A stretch of 64,000 nucleotides of DNA from Paenibacillus durus (GCF_000756615.1 NZ_CP009288.1:4898001-4962000), one strand, 5' to 3'; counted from the first letter of the stretch, positions 7,177-16,173 are shown. The notes: generated by a model not told the origin, from the letters alone. Translations and numbers: made by a program.

Positions 7177-8238
7177 ATGAAAAAACTGCTTGTCCTCGGC
7201 GGCGGCTATGGCGGCCTCGCCCTAATCCAAAAATTGCTGGAGCAGCATCTTCCAAACGATGTGGAAATCGTCCTGATCGACCGGATGCCCTATCAGGGCA
7301 TCAAGACGGAATACTATGCGCTTGCCGCCGGAACCGTCTCCGATCATGATCTTCGAATCGCATTCCCTGTCCACCCAAGGCTCTCCGTCAAATACGGCGA
7401 AGTGGATGCCATCAATCTGGACAAACGGCTTGTCCTCTTGGCAGATGGCGAGCTTGTGCCTTATGACCTGCTCGCTATCGCTCTCGGTTGTACGGATAAT
7501 TATCACGGCATCCCCGGAGCCGAGGAGCATACCTGCGGTATCCAGACGCTCTCGGATACAAGAGAAACTTACCGCCGCCTGAATGATGTGAAGCCATACG
7601 GCACCGTCAACATTGTCGGCGGCGGACTCAGCGGAGTCGAGCTTGCCGCCGAGCTGCGGGAAAGCCGGCCTGATCTGAACATTACCATTCTCGACCGGGG
7701 CGAGCGGGTGCTGTCCGCTTTTCCCGCAAAGCTGTCTAAGTATGTAGAAGAATGGTTCAGCGAGCATCAGGTGCAGACGCTTGGCCGCGTCTCGGTCTCC
7801 CATATCGAGAAGGACGCGCTCTTCAACGGTTCGGAGGCTATTCCATCCGACGTGACGGTCTGGACCGGAGGCATTCAGCCGGTTAAAGTGATTCAGGAGC
7901 TCAATCTCGCGAAGGATCACGGCGGAAGGGTGATTCTCAGCCAATATCATCAGGTCCCGGACTATCCCGAGGTGTATGTGATCGGGGACTGCGCCAGCCT
8001 GCCGTTTGCGCCCAGCGCCCAGGCGGCGGGAGCTCAAGGCGAGCAGGTTGCGCAGATTTTGCGCGCCCTGTGGAACAATGAGACGCCGAAGCTGGGCAAA
8101 ATCAAACTGAAGGGAACGCTCGGTTCCCTGGGAAAAAGCGAAGGCTTCGGGCTGCTGGGCCGCCGGTCCGTCATGGGCCGGGTGCCCCGCATTCTAAAGA
8201 GCGGAGTTCTGTGGATGTCCAAGCGGCATTTCGGATAA
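7177..8238 (+). CDS. yutJ: YutJ-like FAD/NAD(P) oxidoreductase (type II NADH dehydrogenase family)
   Basis: About 353 residues. I start at the ATG at 7177 (MKKLLVLGGGYGGLA) instead of the TTG at 7156, because the Rossmann motif GGGYGG should lie near the N-terminus and an AAAGGCAGGG stretch precedes it. A second dinucleotide motif, VGGGLSGVELAAEL, lies near residue 160, and VYVIGDCAS near 275 binds FAD. The family oxidises NADH and reduces quinone or other acceptors at the membrane face. The acceptor is not shown by sequence. It sits 47 bp after mqnE and tail-to-tail with yuzB. Confidence 0.85.
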   Translation: MKKLLVLGGGYGGLALIQKLLEQHLPNDVEIVLIDRMPYQGIKTEYYALAAGTVSDHDLRIAFPVHPRLSVKYGEVDAINLDKRLVLLADGELVPYDLLAIALGCTDNYHGIPGAEEHTCGIQTLSDTRETYRRLNDVKPYGTVNIVGGGLSGVELAAELRESRPDLNITILDRGERVLSAFPAKLSKYVEEWFSEHQVQTLGRVSVSHIEKDALFNGSEAIPSDVTVWTGGIQPVKVIQELNLAKDHGGRVILSQYHQVPDYPEVYVIGDCASLPFAPSAQAAGAQGEQVAQILRALWNNETPKLGKIKLKGTLGSLGKSEGFGLLGRRSVMGRVPRILKSGVLWMSKRHFG

Positions 8239-8243
8239 TCCGG

Positions 8244-8498
8244 TCAGTCCAGCTCAAGCTTGTCCCAGGCTTCCAGTTCTTTAATTTTTGTCTCTATGGC
8301 TTCTTCCAGCTCTTCAGCCGAATCTGCGGCGATGACTTCACCGTTAACCATGGCGAAAGGCTCGAAGCGGCACTGGCTGCAGTTGCCGAGGCAGGTGTAC
8401 TCGATAACATCGTAATCCATGTTTTGTTCCAGTTTATTCTTCAATGCTTCGGTGCCATGCCCCAAATTGCTGACACAAAATTCAATAATTGGTCTCAT
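8244..8498 (-). CDS. yuzB: YuzB family protein (DUF1450)
   Basis: A protein of 84 residues matching YuzB throughout: MRPIIEFCVSNLGHG, then CLGNCSQCRFEPFAMVNGE. The CxxxCxxC cluster and the first Cys could bind a metal or Fe-S cluster, but the function is unproven. It is convergent with yutJ and divergent from yutI, an arrangement like the yutI-yuzB-yutJ neighbourhood of Bacillus. Confidence 0.88.
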   Translation of the reverse strand: MRPIIEFCVSNLGHGTEALKNKLEQNMDYDVIEYTCLGNCSQCRFEPFAMVNGEVIAADSAEELEEAIETKIKELEAWDKLELD

Positions 8499-8580
8499 AT
8501 AGTTCTCCTTGGCCCTTGCTAACCGTTTTATTTTTTAAATATTTGTACTATAATATACGTACGAAAGGAGTGATTGAGAA

Positions 8581-8829
8581 ATGAGTGAGAATACACAAAG
8601 TACTAGCATGTATGATGAAGTGCTGGAAGTTCTTGATAAACTGCGTCCGTTCCTGCAGCGCGATGGCGGCGACGTAGAGCTGGTTGACGTTGAAGACGGT
8701 ATTGTGAAACTGAAATTGATGGGTGCCTGCGGCAGCTGCCCAAGCTCCACCATTACGCTCAAAGCCGGAATCGAACGCGCACTCGTCGAAGAAGTTGAAG
8801 GTGTTGAGGAAGTCGTTCAAGTATTCTAA
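8581..8829 (+). CDS. yutI: NifU-like Fe-S scaffold YutI
   Basis: A protein of 82 residues consisting only of the NifU C-terminal domain: RPFLQRDGGDVELVDV and LMGACGSCPSSTITLK, whose CxxC holds a cluster for transfer. Start ATG at 8581 after GAAAGGAGTG. It is close to the A-type carrier and YuzB, suggesting a small Fe-S maturation neighbourhood. A strong terminator follows. Confidence 0.9.
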   Translation: MSENTQSTSMYDEVLEVLDKLRPFLQRDGGDVELVDVEDGIVKLKLMGACGSCPSSTITLKAGIERALVEEVEGVEEVVQVF

Positions 8830-8845
8830 TTTTTGCGTAAACCCG

Positions 8846-8885
8846 TCCCGGTTGTTTGCTTAGGCAAATGGCCGGGATTTTTTTG
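8846..8885 (+). terminator. Terminator of yutI
   Basis: TCCCGG, an inner GTTTGC/GCAAAT pairing, then CCGGGA and a run of seven T. Confidence 0.85.
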
Positions 8886-8954
8886 TTCAATCACCAGCCT
8901 ATCGGTCATTATATAAAATTTTATATATCGCTACAACTATTCTGTGGGCCAGCA

Positions 8955-8998
8955 ATAATAAAATCCCGCACGGCCAAAGGGGGCTGTGCGGGATTTGT
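8955..8998 (-). terminator. Terminator left behind with the metQ relic
   Basis: On the minus strand AATCCCGCAC, AGCC ... GGCC, GTGCGGGATT then TTATTATT. It lies directly after the metQ-like stop at 9014 and now serves the HEPN gene. Confidence 0.8.
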
Positions 8999-9013
8999 TC
9001 AAATGCCTGACAA

Positions 9014-9088
9014 TTAGAACGCCGGAATGATGGAGCCTTGGTATTTGTCTTCGATAAACTTCTTGGCTTCCGGGGAAGTCAGCGTAGC
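9014..9088 (-). pseudogene. Relic of the 3' end of a metQ-type lipoprotein gene
   Basis: The last 24 codons of one minus-strand frame read ATLTSPEAKKF, then IEDKYQGSIIPAF and stop. This ending is characteristic of NlpA/MetQ substrate-binding lipoproteins of methionine ABC importers. Nothing of the rest of the gene is present: the sequence upstream belongs to the HEPN gene, whose stop codon overlaps the relic. The terminator at 8955 is probably the original metQ terminator. The likely history is replacement or deletion of the met importer genes with a junction near 9088. Confidence 0.65.
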
Positions 9089-9780
9089 TGTTCATTGCTA
9101 TAACGGAAGACTTCGGCCAGAGTTTTGCATACCATTTCCAGCCCTTGGCGCAGGTCCTCCAGATGCTCGTCGAGATCCTCAAGCTGGATTTTATCGTGCA
9201 GGCCTTGATGCCGCTGCCACAAATCGTCCTGCATTTCGGCATTCATATAATGAATTTCGGCGTTGCGGCGGTTACGCAGCTTTTGCAGCGGGTCGCGGTA
9301 CGAATCTTTGATCTCCTCCAGCCTGCCGGACAGCTCTCTATGCCTCTTGGACGAGCGGAACCGCCGCAGCACGGTAAAGTAGGAAAAATGAACTTTTACT
9401 CTAGAGGTGTTCAGATCGTACAGCGTGTTCAGCACCGTGCCAAGCTTATCCAGCAGGGAGAAGACGCGAATGAAGCCGTTTTTGTAAAAATAGACATACC
9501 GCGCATACTCGCCCTGTTCGCTCACGGACATCTCATCCATGCTTCCCGCCTTCACCGATTTGCGAAAAAAGGAAGCGGCGAACAAGCTCTGCTCCAGCTC
9601 GTCGAGTGAAGAGATCAATCCTTGAATCCAAATCTCCAGCTTTCGGTATTCATGGTCATGGTCTTCATCGTCATTCATTTTCCTGCGCAGCATCGACTCA
9701 GCTTCGGTCATAGATTCCATAGCATCGGCCAGCAATCCGGTATTCTCGCGGGGAGGTTCCCCCAGGATCGTCCGCAGCAT
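9079..9780 (-). CDS. HEPN-domain protein (Cthe_2314-like)
   Basis: A protein of 233 residues, mostly helical and charged. It contains RNRRNAEIHYM (about residues 167-177), in which R-N-A-E-I-H fits the Rx4-6H motif of HEPN domains, many of which are ribonucleases in toxin or defence systems. I recognise similarity to the Cthe_2314 family but cannot run a search. No antitoxin-like partner adjoins it. Its last codons abut a metQ relic, so it may have arrived with the rearrangement that removed metQ. Enzymatic activity is not established. Confidence 0.65.
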   Translation of the reverse strand: MLRTILGEPPRENTGLLADAMESMTEAESMLRRKMNDDEDHDHEYRKLEIWIQGLISSLDELEQSLFAASFFRKSVKAGSMDEMSVSEQGEYARYVYFYKNGFIRVFSLLDKLGTVLNTLYDLNTSRVKVHFSYFTVLRRFRSSKRHRELSGRLEEIKDSYRDPLQKLRNRRNAEIHYMNAEMQDDLWQRHQGLHDKIQLEDLDEHLEDLRQGLEMVCKTLAEVFRYSNEQLR

Positions 9781-9822
9781 AATCCGTCCTCCTGTTACGC
9801 GTTAACGCAAACGCATGATTAA

Positions 9823-11601
9823 TTATCTTATACCCGCAGGAAAATAATTTTTCCAGTTGCGGTCGACCAGCTCTACGATGTCCTCCCTCGGGAAGAGCTC
9901 GTCCGGATACCCCGGCTTCATGCGGGCGTCAATGACGATGGGGAGCTCGTAGCCGATATGATGATTTTTTACCGTGGCTTCGGCAAAAATATCGGTGGCC
10001 GGGTTGAAGCGGGTGAACACCGTCCACAGGAAGGAGGTCTGCGTCTTCACCGTTTCGGCGGCATTGTCGACTAGAATGACGAGCGGCCAGGCGGTTTTCT
10101 TCTCCCGAAGAGAGCCGACCAGGCGCTGCGGCAGCTCCGGATCTTCCGTATAGGACGGGCCGGAGACAACGAGACAGCCGCCGCAGTATGGCAGCGCCGC
10201 GTGAATCCCGGGAAGATTGCCTTCCTCGTAGCTTCGCGGAAGCTCGCGTACCTTGTCGCCGATCCCCATCATGACGCCTTTGCTGCCGTGATTCATTCTT
10301 TGGCCGGTATAGTCGAGTGTATCATGCGATGTTTTGTTGAAAATAAACAGATCGACCGCTGGATCGAACCGCTCCAGCACCGTTTCCAGCAGCTTCGGAA
10401 AATCGGAGAGATCAACCGGCTCGTTCGTAAGAATCAGGAACTTGGTCAGGGACAGCTGCCCTTCGCCCAAGATGCGGAAGGCCGAGACCAGCGCTTCGCG
10501 CGAATAGCTCTCCCGCACGACGGCGGACGCCAACGTATGGGAGCCCGATTCCGAGTACGCCCACAGGGAGCGGACGGACGGCATGACAAGCGGGTAAGCC
10601 GGAGACAGCAGCCGCTGAAGGAAGTCACCAAGGTAGTAATCCTCCTGCCTTGGCTTGCCGACAATGGTCGCCGGATAAATGGCGTCCTTGCGGTGCCACA
10701 TGCGCTGTACATGCATGACCGGAAAGTCATGCTTCAGCGAGTAATAGCCGTAGTGGTCCCCGAACGGTCCTTCCGGTCTACGCTCATGCGGCGGGACCAG
10801 TCCGCGGATCGCGAATTCCGCCTCGGCCGGAATCCGGTGGCCGCCCATCGGGTCCTTGACCATCGGCAGGCGGCCGCCCAGCACCATGGATGCCAGCAGC
10901 AGCTCCGGCATGCGCTCCGGCACAGGAGCAATGGCCGTGGCGATCAAGGCGGGCGGGCCGCCGATAAAGACAGATACCGGCAGCGCTTCATTCCGCCGCT
11001 CGGCCTCATGATGGTGGAAGCCTCCGCCCTTGTGAATCTGCCAGTGCACGCCTGTCGTCTGATCATCATATATTTGAATCCGGTACATCCCGAGATTATG
11101 ATCCTTGGGATTAGCAGGACTTTCCGTGTAAACGAGCGGCAACGTGACGAACGGTCCTCCGTCATCCTGCCAGCTTGTGATCCGAGGCAGCCCTTTAAGC
11201 GGATCAGTACTCTGGCAGACTTTTAAAATAGGCGCCTCGCCCTGCGGAACATTCTTGATGCCGACTTTGAGCAGATCAAACAGTAGCCCTTTCTCCTGCC
11301 ACACCCCGGTTACCGTCGGCGGCAGCAGCGTTTCCGTCGCGCCCATAAGCGACTTCATCAACTCTTCGGGACGAGGGCCAAAAGCCTGATCCACCCGCCG
11401 GACCGTCCCGAAGAGGTTGGTGACGACCGGAAAGGGGGTTCCTTTTACATTCGTAAACAACAGAGCCGGCCCCTCTTCCTGGATAACGCGGCGGTGGATC
11501 TCCGCCAGCTCCAGATAAGGATCGACCGGCGCCTCAATCACGGCAAGATCTTTGTCCTTCCGCAGTTGCTCTATCCATTGACGTAAATTACTGTATCCCA
11601 A
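9823..11601 (-). CDS. UbiD-family decarboxylase (possibly menaquinone pathway)
   Basis: About 592 residues. I place the start at the TTG at 11601 (LGYSNLRQWIEQL), 9 bases after AAGGAGG; the ATG at 11649 would overlap ctaA. The UbiD features are present: IEAPVDP, TNVKGTPFPV, HKGGGFHHHEAE, and the active-site region RRPEGPFGDHYGYYS with its glutamate. These enzymes use prenylated FMN to decarboxylate aromatic acids. In futalosine-pathway organisms a UbiD homologue is thought to act on 1,4-dihydroxy-6-naphthoate. With mqnE in the window that role is plausible but inferred. It follows ctaA by 25 bp. Confidence 0.85.
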   Translation of the reverse strand: MGYSNLRQWIEQLRKDKDLAVIEAPVDPYLELAEIHRRVIQEEGPALLFTNVKGTPFPVVTNLFGTVRRVDQAFGPRPEELMKSLMGATETLLPPTVTGVWQEKGLLFDLLKVGIKNVPQGEAPILKVCQSTDPLKGLPRITSWQDDGGPFVTLPLVYTESPANPKDHNLGMYRIQIYDDQTTGVHWQIHKGGGFHHHEAERRNEALPVSVFIGGPPALIATAIAPVPERMPELLLASMVLGGRLPMVKDPMGGHRIPAEAEFAIRGLVPPHERRPEGPFGDHYGYYSLKHDFPVMHVQRMWHRKDAIYPATIVGKPRQEDYYLGDFLQRLLSPAYPLVMPSVRSLWAYSESGSHTLASAVVRESYSREALVSAFRILGEGQLSLTKFLILTNEPVDLSDFPKLLETVLERFDPAVDLFIFNKTSHDTLDYTGQRMNHGSKGVMMGIGDKVRELPRSYEEGNLPGIHAALPYCGGCLVVSGPSYTEDPELPQRLVGSLREKKTAWPLVILVDNAAETVKTQTSFLWTVFTRFNPATDIFAEATVKNHHIGYELPIVIDARMKPGYPDELFPREDIVELVDRNWKNYFPAGIR

Positions 11602-11626
11602 TATATTGTTCCTCCTTGATCGGGCT

Positions 11627-12580
11627 CTATCCAAAACGGCTGATTTCATCCGAAACAGCCTCTTTCTGTATCCTGCTAAGCTGCCAGACGCGCACGCTCA
11701 TGTAGCACAGCACGCCAAACAGACCGGATATCAGCACAATATGGGCCAGTGCCGCAAACAGGTACCACTGTTCGTTGTACAGAGTGAATACGACACTCGC
11801 GCCGCTAAACACCTGGAGTCCGCATAGAATGACTGCCGAGATTCCGAGCTTTTTAAGCTCAGGATAGCCCCCATGCCTCCAGAACGCCAGATGTCCGAGC
11901 ACGGCGGTAAGAATGAACAGCAGCATAGCTGCAACCCGGTGAAAAAACATAATGCCGGTTCCGCCGGAAAGCTCCGGAATCACCTCGCCGTTGCACAATG
12001 GCCAGCCTGAGCAGCCTCCCTGCGAACCCGTATGACTGACAAAAGCGCCGATATAGACGACGATATAAGCATAAATCGTGGTCATCCAGGTCAAATTGCG
12101 AAAGCCCTTACCAAGCGGCGGAAGGGTGCCGGTCTGCTCTCCGGAGTGGCGCCTTCCCGCGCCAAGAGCCAGCATCAAGGAGCTGGCGAAGGCGATCAGC
12201 GAGAAGCCCATATGCAGTGCCATGACGGCGGCGGACTGCGACCGGACGACGGCGAGCGCGCCCATGAATGCCTGAATGACGACAAACAGCAGCGTCATGA
12301 AGGCATACGCCTGCAAATCTCGGCGATCCCTAGCATAGCGCCGGAAAGCCAGCGCCGAGGCGAGAGCAGCCAGACCGGCCAGACCGCTGAGCAGCCGGTG
12401 GCTCCATTCGATCATCTGTCCGAGCGTATATGCGGGAACCAGCTTGCCGTTGCACAGCGGCCATTCATTTCCGCATTCGAGGCCGGACCCCGTTTTGGTA
12501 ACGAGCGCACCGCCAAGCAAGGCGAGAAACATAATGAGACAGGTTATGTACCCAAGCCATTTCAGCTGTTTCGCCGTCAA
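11627..12580 (-). CDS. ctaA: Heme A synthase CtaA
   Basis: A protein of 317 residues from a TTG at 12580, with eight hydrophobic segments in two repeats. Each repeat has a Cys pair on an outer loop (CGNEWPLC and CSGWPLC), and four histidines in EWSHRL, ALHMGF, FFHRVA and LAHIVL bind heme. CtaA oxidises the methyl group of heme O to heme A for aa3-type cytochrome oxidase. Its partner CtaB lies 21 kb away at 33726, unlike the divergent ctaA/ctaB pair in Bacillus. The next gene downstream is the UbiD homologue. Confidence 0.93.
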   Translation of the reverse strand: MTAKQLKWLGYITCLIMFLALLGGALVTKTGSGLECGNEWPLCNGKLVPAYTLGQMIEWSHRLLSGLAGLAALASALAFRRYARDRRDLQAYAFMTLLFVVIQAFMGALAVVRSQSAAVMALHMGFSLIAFASSLMLALGAGRRHSGEQTGTLPPLGKGFRNLTWMTTIYAYIVVYIGAFVSHTGSQGGCSGWPLCNGEVIPELSGGTGIMFFHRVAAMLLFILTAVLGHLAFWRHGGYPELKKLGISAVILCGLQVFSGASVVFTLYNEQWYLFAALAHIVLISGLFGVLCYMSVRVWQLSRIQKEAVSDEISRFG

Positions 12581-12730
12581 ATCCGATCACCCGCCGTTGT
12601 ATGGGATTTTGTTAAGCGTAAACCGGTCTTTCGGTCAGAAAAGTTATGCGTTTCCATTATAACCGATAAGGGTGAATGCGGCATACCTGCATTGTGCAAA
12701 ATGATAAGCGCTCAGCTTATACATTCTTAT

Positions 12731-12774
12731 ATTTTTAAAAACGCCGCTTTCACACAAATTCGGCGAAAGCGGCG
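12731..12774 (-). terminator. Terminator of the thioredoxin-like gene
   Basis: Perfect CGCCGCTTTC/GAAAGCGGCG stem followed on the minus strand by GTTTTTAAAAAT. Confidence 0.8.
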
Positions 12775-12782
12775 AATGGCGA

Positions 12783-13127
12783 TTACTGGTGAATGCTCTG
12801 ATAGACCTGGGTCGCGCGGTTCAGAAAATCTTCGATTTCCTGTCTCGACTTGCGCAGCTTGTTGACGAACCGGACAAGTTCCCGGCCTCCCGAGTAGGCG
12901 ACGAAGCTGGGAATACCAAGAATATTTTGTTCCTGGCTGACATCGCCCACAGCATCGACGTCAACCTCTACCAGCGTCAGCTTATCTGCGTAATTCTGCT
13001 CAACCTCCGGCATAAACGGATTGATGAACTTGCAATCTCCGCACCAGTCTGCCTTGAATACGGCCACGGTCAGTCTGGGGGATTGGATGGCAGCCTGAAA
13101 TTCAGCGGGAGAGCTGATTTTGTCCAT
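12783..13127 (-). CDS. Thioredoxin-family protein (YtpP-like)
   Basis: About 114 residues. I choose the ATG at 13127, about 10 bases after GAAGGGA, over the GTG at 13136, which is too close to it. The redox motif is WCGDC (in FKADWCGDCKFINPF), followed by EVDVDAV and the cis-Pro segment GIPSFVAY. The WCGDC variant is typical of YtpP-like thioredoxins. It likely acts as a cytoplasmic dithiol exchanger; partners are unknown. It has its own terminator. Confidence 0.85.
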   Translation of the reverse strand: MDKISSPAEFQAAIQSPRLTVAVFKADWCGDCKFINPFMPEVEQNYADKLTLVEVDVDAVGDVSQEQNILGIPSFVAYSGGRELVRFVNKLRKSRQEIEDFLNRATQVYQSIHQ

Positions 13128-13214
13128 AACTTGCACCGTCCCTTCTCATATGACAATTGTCTCTTGTTACCCTTTAAGTGAAGCAAAATGCACAGCGGAA
13201 GTCAACTGCCGCTC

Positions 13215-14840
13215 TTACTCTCTTTCCCGTACGCGCGCCGGCTGCAGCTTCATAAGCGGACTCAGCAGCTTCCGCACCGGACGCGGATAGCTTGCCAGGT
13301 CCCCGACGCTTAATACGCCCAGAACAATCAGCAAGACCAGATAAAGGATGACAACGACTGTGCCGGCAGCCAGACAACCAACAAGATAGGCCAGACGTGC
13401 AGGCATCATTCCCGTCAGACTGATCGCTGCTACGTTCAGGCCGTAACCGGCCGCGCCCGATACGAGCATCGCCAGCAAATATCCGCCCCAGCGCTTGCCC
13501 ATAATTTCAAACGGCACGATGCTCCGAAGCAGCCGCAGGTTAAGGCCGGTAATAACGATAAAGCACAGCGCCGTGGCGATAATAATGCCGTAAATGCCCA
13601 TGAACCGGCTGAGCAGGACGCTCCCCGCGAGCTTGACGATGATTCCGGCCAGCACGTAGAACATGGAAATCCGCGATTTGCCCATGCCGAGCAGAATGGA
13701 GTTTGAGGTGGTCATTGTAATCTGAAAAATAGTGCCCAGCGTCAGCAGGGCAATCATGCCGCTGCCGGATGGGCTGCTGAAGAGCAGGCCGTTGACCGAG
13801 TAGGCTGCAACGACAAGCGACATCACGATCGGTGTTCCGGTCAGGATGGCGACGCGCATCGCGAGCGTGATCTGCCGCTTCAGGTGATCTTCATCCCGGC
13901 GGGCATAGGCCGCCGAAATGACCGGAATCAGCGAGGTGCTGAGGGCAATCGCCAGTACGGGCGGGATGCCCGCGATGCTCTGCGCCTTCTGGCCGAGAAT
14001 ACCGAGCAGCCGCGTTGCTTCGGTGCCCCCCACCTGCCCGCTGAGCAGGGGAACGATCAAGGAAGAATCGATGAAATAGACGGCCTGAATGGTCATAGAT
14101 GACAGAATGATCGGAATGGATAAGCTGAAAATATCCTTATAAATACCGAGCAGCGGCAGTTTGGCTTCCGAGGAGGCGTGGATACCGTTTTGCTTGTCGT
14201 TCCGCTTCATCTTGATGGCGGCGTACAGCATAATGGCGAATGCCCCGACGCTGCCGAATACGCTGCCGAACGAAGCTCCCGCCGCCATAACCGGGTTCCC
14301 GTAACCCTGGTGAAGCAGGAAAAACGCCAACAGGATAGCCGTAAACACGCGGGCAATCTGTTCCACGATTTGCGAGATCCCGTTGGCCATCATATTGTTG
14401 CGGCCCTGCGAGTACCCGCGCATCATCGCGATTGTGGGGAACAGCAGCAGCGCGGGGGCAATGGCCCGGATCGCCAGCGTGCTCTCAGGGACGCCCGCAT
14501 GCTTCGCGAACAGCGGAGCGGTTATGTAGAGCGCCGCGCTGATGATTACGCCGGCGACGGCGCCAAAAATAAGCGCGGCTCGGTAAACCTGCCGCGCTTC
14601 GTCCGGACGGTTCAGAGCGTAGCGCTCTGAGACCATTTTGCTGAGTGTACTGGGAATACCCGCCGTGGCGAGCGTCAGCAGCATCAGATACACATTGTTG
14701 GCCTGTGAAAAGGCCGCATCCCCGACATCATTAAACAAATGCTCCAGCGGAACCCGCTGAAAAATGCCAAGCACGCGCGCCACCAGCGCGGCGGCGGCGA
14801 GAATGATCGTGCCTTTGATAAAAGAATCCTTCTTCGACAA
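13215..14840 (-). CDS. MOP-superfamily flippase (MurJ/YtgP/SpoVB-like)
   Basis: A protein of 541 residues with about 14 hydrophobic helices. The N-terminus reads KGTIILAAAALVARVLGIFQRVPL and continues NDVGDAAFSQANNVY, the typical opening of the YtgP/SpoVB group. Members carry lipid-linked cell-wall precursors across the membrane; YtgP is a lipid II flippase of Bacillus. Conserved internal segments include MRGYSQG and GMGKSRISM. SpoVB cannot be ruled out, but the presence of cell-wall PBPs nearby fits a lipid II role. Confidence 0.82.
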   Translation of the reverse strand: MSKKDSFIKGTIILAAAALVARVLGIFQRVPLEHLFNDVGDAAFSQANNVYLMLLTLATAGIPSTLSKMVSERYALNRPDEARQVYRAALIFGAVAGVIISAALYITAPLFAKHAGVPESTLAIRAIAPALLLFPTIAMMRGYSQGRNNMMANGISQIVEQIARVFTAILLAFFLLHQGYGNPVMAAGASFGSVFGSVGAFAIMLYAAIKMKRNDKQNGIHASSEAKLPLLGIYKDIFSLSIPIILSSMTIQAVYFIDSSLIVPLLSGQVGGTEATRLLGILGQKAQSIAGIPPVLAIALSTSLIPVISAAYARRDEDHLKRQITLAMRVAILTGTPIVMSLVVAAYSVNGLLFSSPSGSGMIALLTLGTIFQITMTTSNSILLGMGKSRISMFYVLAGIIVKLAGSVLLSRFMGIYGIIIATALCFIVITGLNLRLLRSIVPFEIMGKRWGGYLLAMLVSGAAGYGLNVAAISLTGMMPARLAYLVGCLAAGTVVVILYLVLLIVLGVLSVGDLASYPRPVRKLLSPLMKLQPARVRERE

Positions 14841-14867
14841 CCTGTTTCCCCTTCTTTACAAGTGAAT

Positions 14868-15353
14868 TTAATACAGGCCGATCCAAATAAAGAAGAGGAT
14901 GACCATAACGATTTGCAGCACAATTTTGACGACCGTGCTGCTGAACAGCCCGAGCATGGAGCCTGCGCTGACCTTGAGCGCTTTGCCCGGATCTGATCCG
15001 GCGATCATCTCGCCGATAAATGCTCCCAGGAGCGGTCCGATAATCAGGCCGAAGGCTGGAATAACGAACGGCCCCACGATCAGACCAATTGTGCTGCCGA
15101 TGATGGAGGAACGGGAACCGCCGAATTTTTTGACACCCCATGCCCCCACAACATAATCGGCAATGAACAGTGCGGCGACGATCAGCGTCTGGATAATCCA
15201 GAACCATGGCCCGAACGAGGCGAAGCCGAAGAACCAGCCGTAGACGAAAAAGGCAAAGTAGATCGCCAATGCTCCCGGCAAAATGGGATAGACGGCTCCG
15301 GCCAAGCCGACGGTAAACAGTGCGATAATTAATACCCATCCGAGAATAGCCAA
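14868..15353 (-). CDS. DUF456 membrane protein
   Basis: A protein of 161 residues, almost entirely hydrophobic, with the Gly/Pro-rich repeats of the family: YPILPGALAIYFAFF, GVKKFGGSR, GLIVGPFVIPAFGLIIGPLLGAFIGEM. No function is established for DUF456. It sits 27 bp upstream of the flippase gene on the same strand and is probably cotranscribed with it. Confidence 0.82.
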   Translation of the reverse strand: MAILGWVLIIALFTVGLAGAVYPILPGALAIYFAFFVYGWFFGFASFGPWFWIIQTLIVAALFIADYVVGAWGVKKFGGSRSSIIGSTIGLIVGPFVIPAFGLIIGPLLGAFIGEMIAGSDPGKALKVSAGSMLGLFSSTVVKIVLQIVMVILFFIWIGLY

Positions 15354-15405
15354 GCTTGTCCCTCCTGTAGATTAGAATCTGCGAACCCGAAGGCTCTGCA
15401 TTAAG

Positions 15406-16173
15406 TTACAGCTCCCGTGAAGCCGCCGCTTCATCGTGAAAGATAAAACGGCGGATGACTTCGGCGATTCCATCTTCGTTGTTCGTCGAGGTTACCGCGT
15501 CCGCTGCCTGCTTAACGGTATCCTGGGCATTGCCCATGGCTACGCCAAGGCCCGCCTGCTGAATCACCGCAAGATCGTTCAGGCTGTCGCCAACCGCGAT
15601 AACTTCCTCCATCTTGATTCCCAGCAATCCGCATACTTCTTGGATACCGGACGCCTTGTTCACACCGAGAGCATTAATCTCCAGGTTATAGGGAGACGAG
15701 TTGGTAATCTCCAGACCGCCCATGTCCTGAAGCTTCATCAGCACCTGGTAGCGGATCTCATCATCTTCCGTGTCATAGCCGAATTTCAACCATTCCCGCC
15801 CATCGATATCGCCGTCCCAGCTTTCCTTGTTATACACCCCGTTGACCGAATACGCCCAGTACCAGATGCCATACCCTATCGCAATCGCGTGCATTTGTTT
15901 GATCAGCTGCGGGTCCATCAGGGAACGGCGGTACAGCTCATGCGGCGCCCGCCACACTTCACTTCCGTTCACTGTAACCATTGGCGTCTTCAGCCCAAGC
16001 TGCTGGGCGTAAGGGTAAGCGGAACTAAACGCCCGCCCGGTGGATAAGCAGACATGAATGCCTGCATCCACCGCCTTATGTATCCATTTCACCGTATCAG
16101 GTGTAATTCGTTCTTCACTGTTCAGCAAGGTTCCATCCATATCCAAAGCTAGCAGGCGGTATTTGGCTGTCAT
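15406..16173 (-). CDS. Cof-type HAD phosphatase
   Basis: About 255 residues. I choose the ATG at 16173 because the ATG at 16179 touches the GGAGGG site. The HAD motif I is LALDMDGTLLNSE, motif II is CLSTGR, and motif IV is AVGDSLNDLAVIQQAG, with a large type IIB cap between. Members dephosphorylate sugar phosphates, nucleotides or cofactor intermediates; substrate cannot be read from sequence. Confidence 0.88.
   Translation of the reverse strand: MTAKYRLLALDMDGTLLNSEERITPDTVKWIHKAVDAGIHVCLSTGRAFSSAYPYAQQLGLKTPMVTVNGSEVWRAPHELYRRSLMDPQLIKQMHAIAIGYGIWYWAYSVNGVYNKESWDGDIDGREWLKFGYDTEDDEIRYQVLMKLQDMGGLEITNSSPYNLEINALGVNKASGIQEVCGLLGIKMEEVIAVGDSLNDLAVIQQAGLGVAMGNAQDTVKQAADAVTSTNNEDGIAEVIRRFIFHDEAAASREL

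Noticed and set aside
6122..7255. 377-codon frame antisense to mqnE
   Set aside because: It is the shadow of a GC-rich gene; the plus-strand product has clear radical SAM motifs.
8937..9242. 101-codon minus-strand frame across the HEPN/metQ junction
   Set aside because: It is out of frame with both recognised sequences and reads as low-quality shadow protein.
12032..12865. Long plus-strand frame opposite ctaA
   Set aside because: Shadow frame; the minus strand encodes a textbook CtaA.
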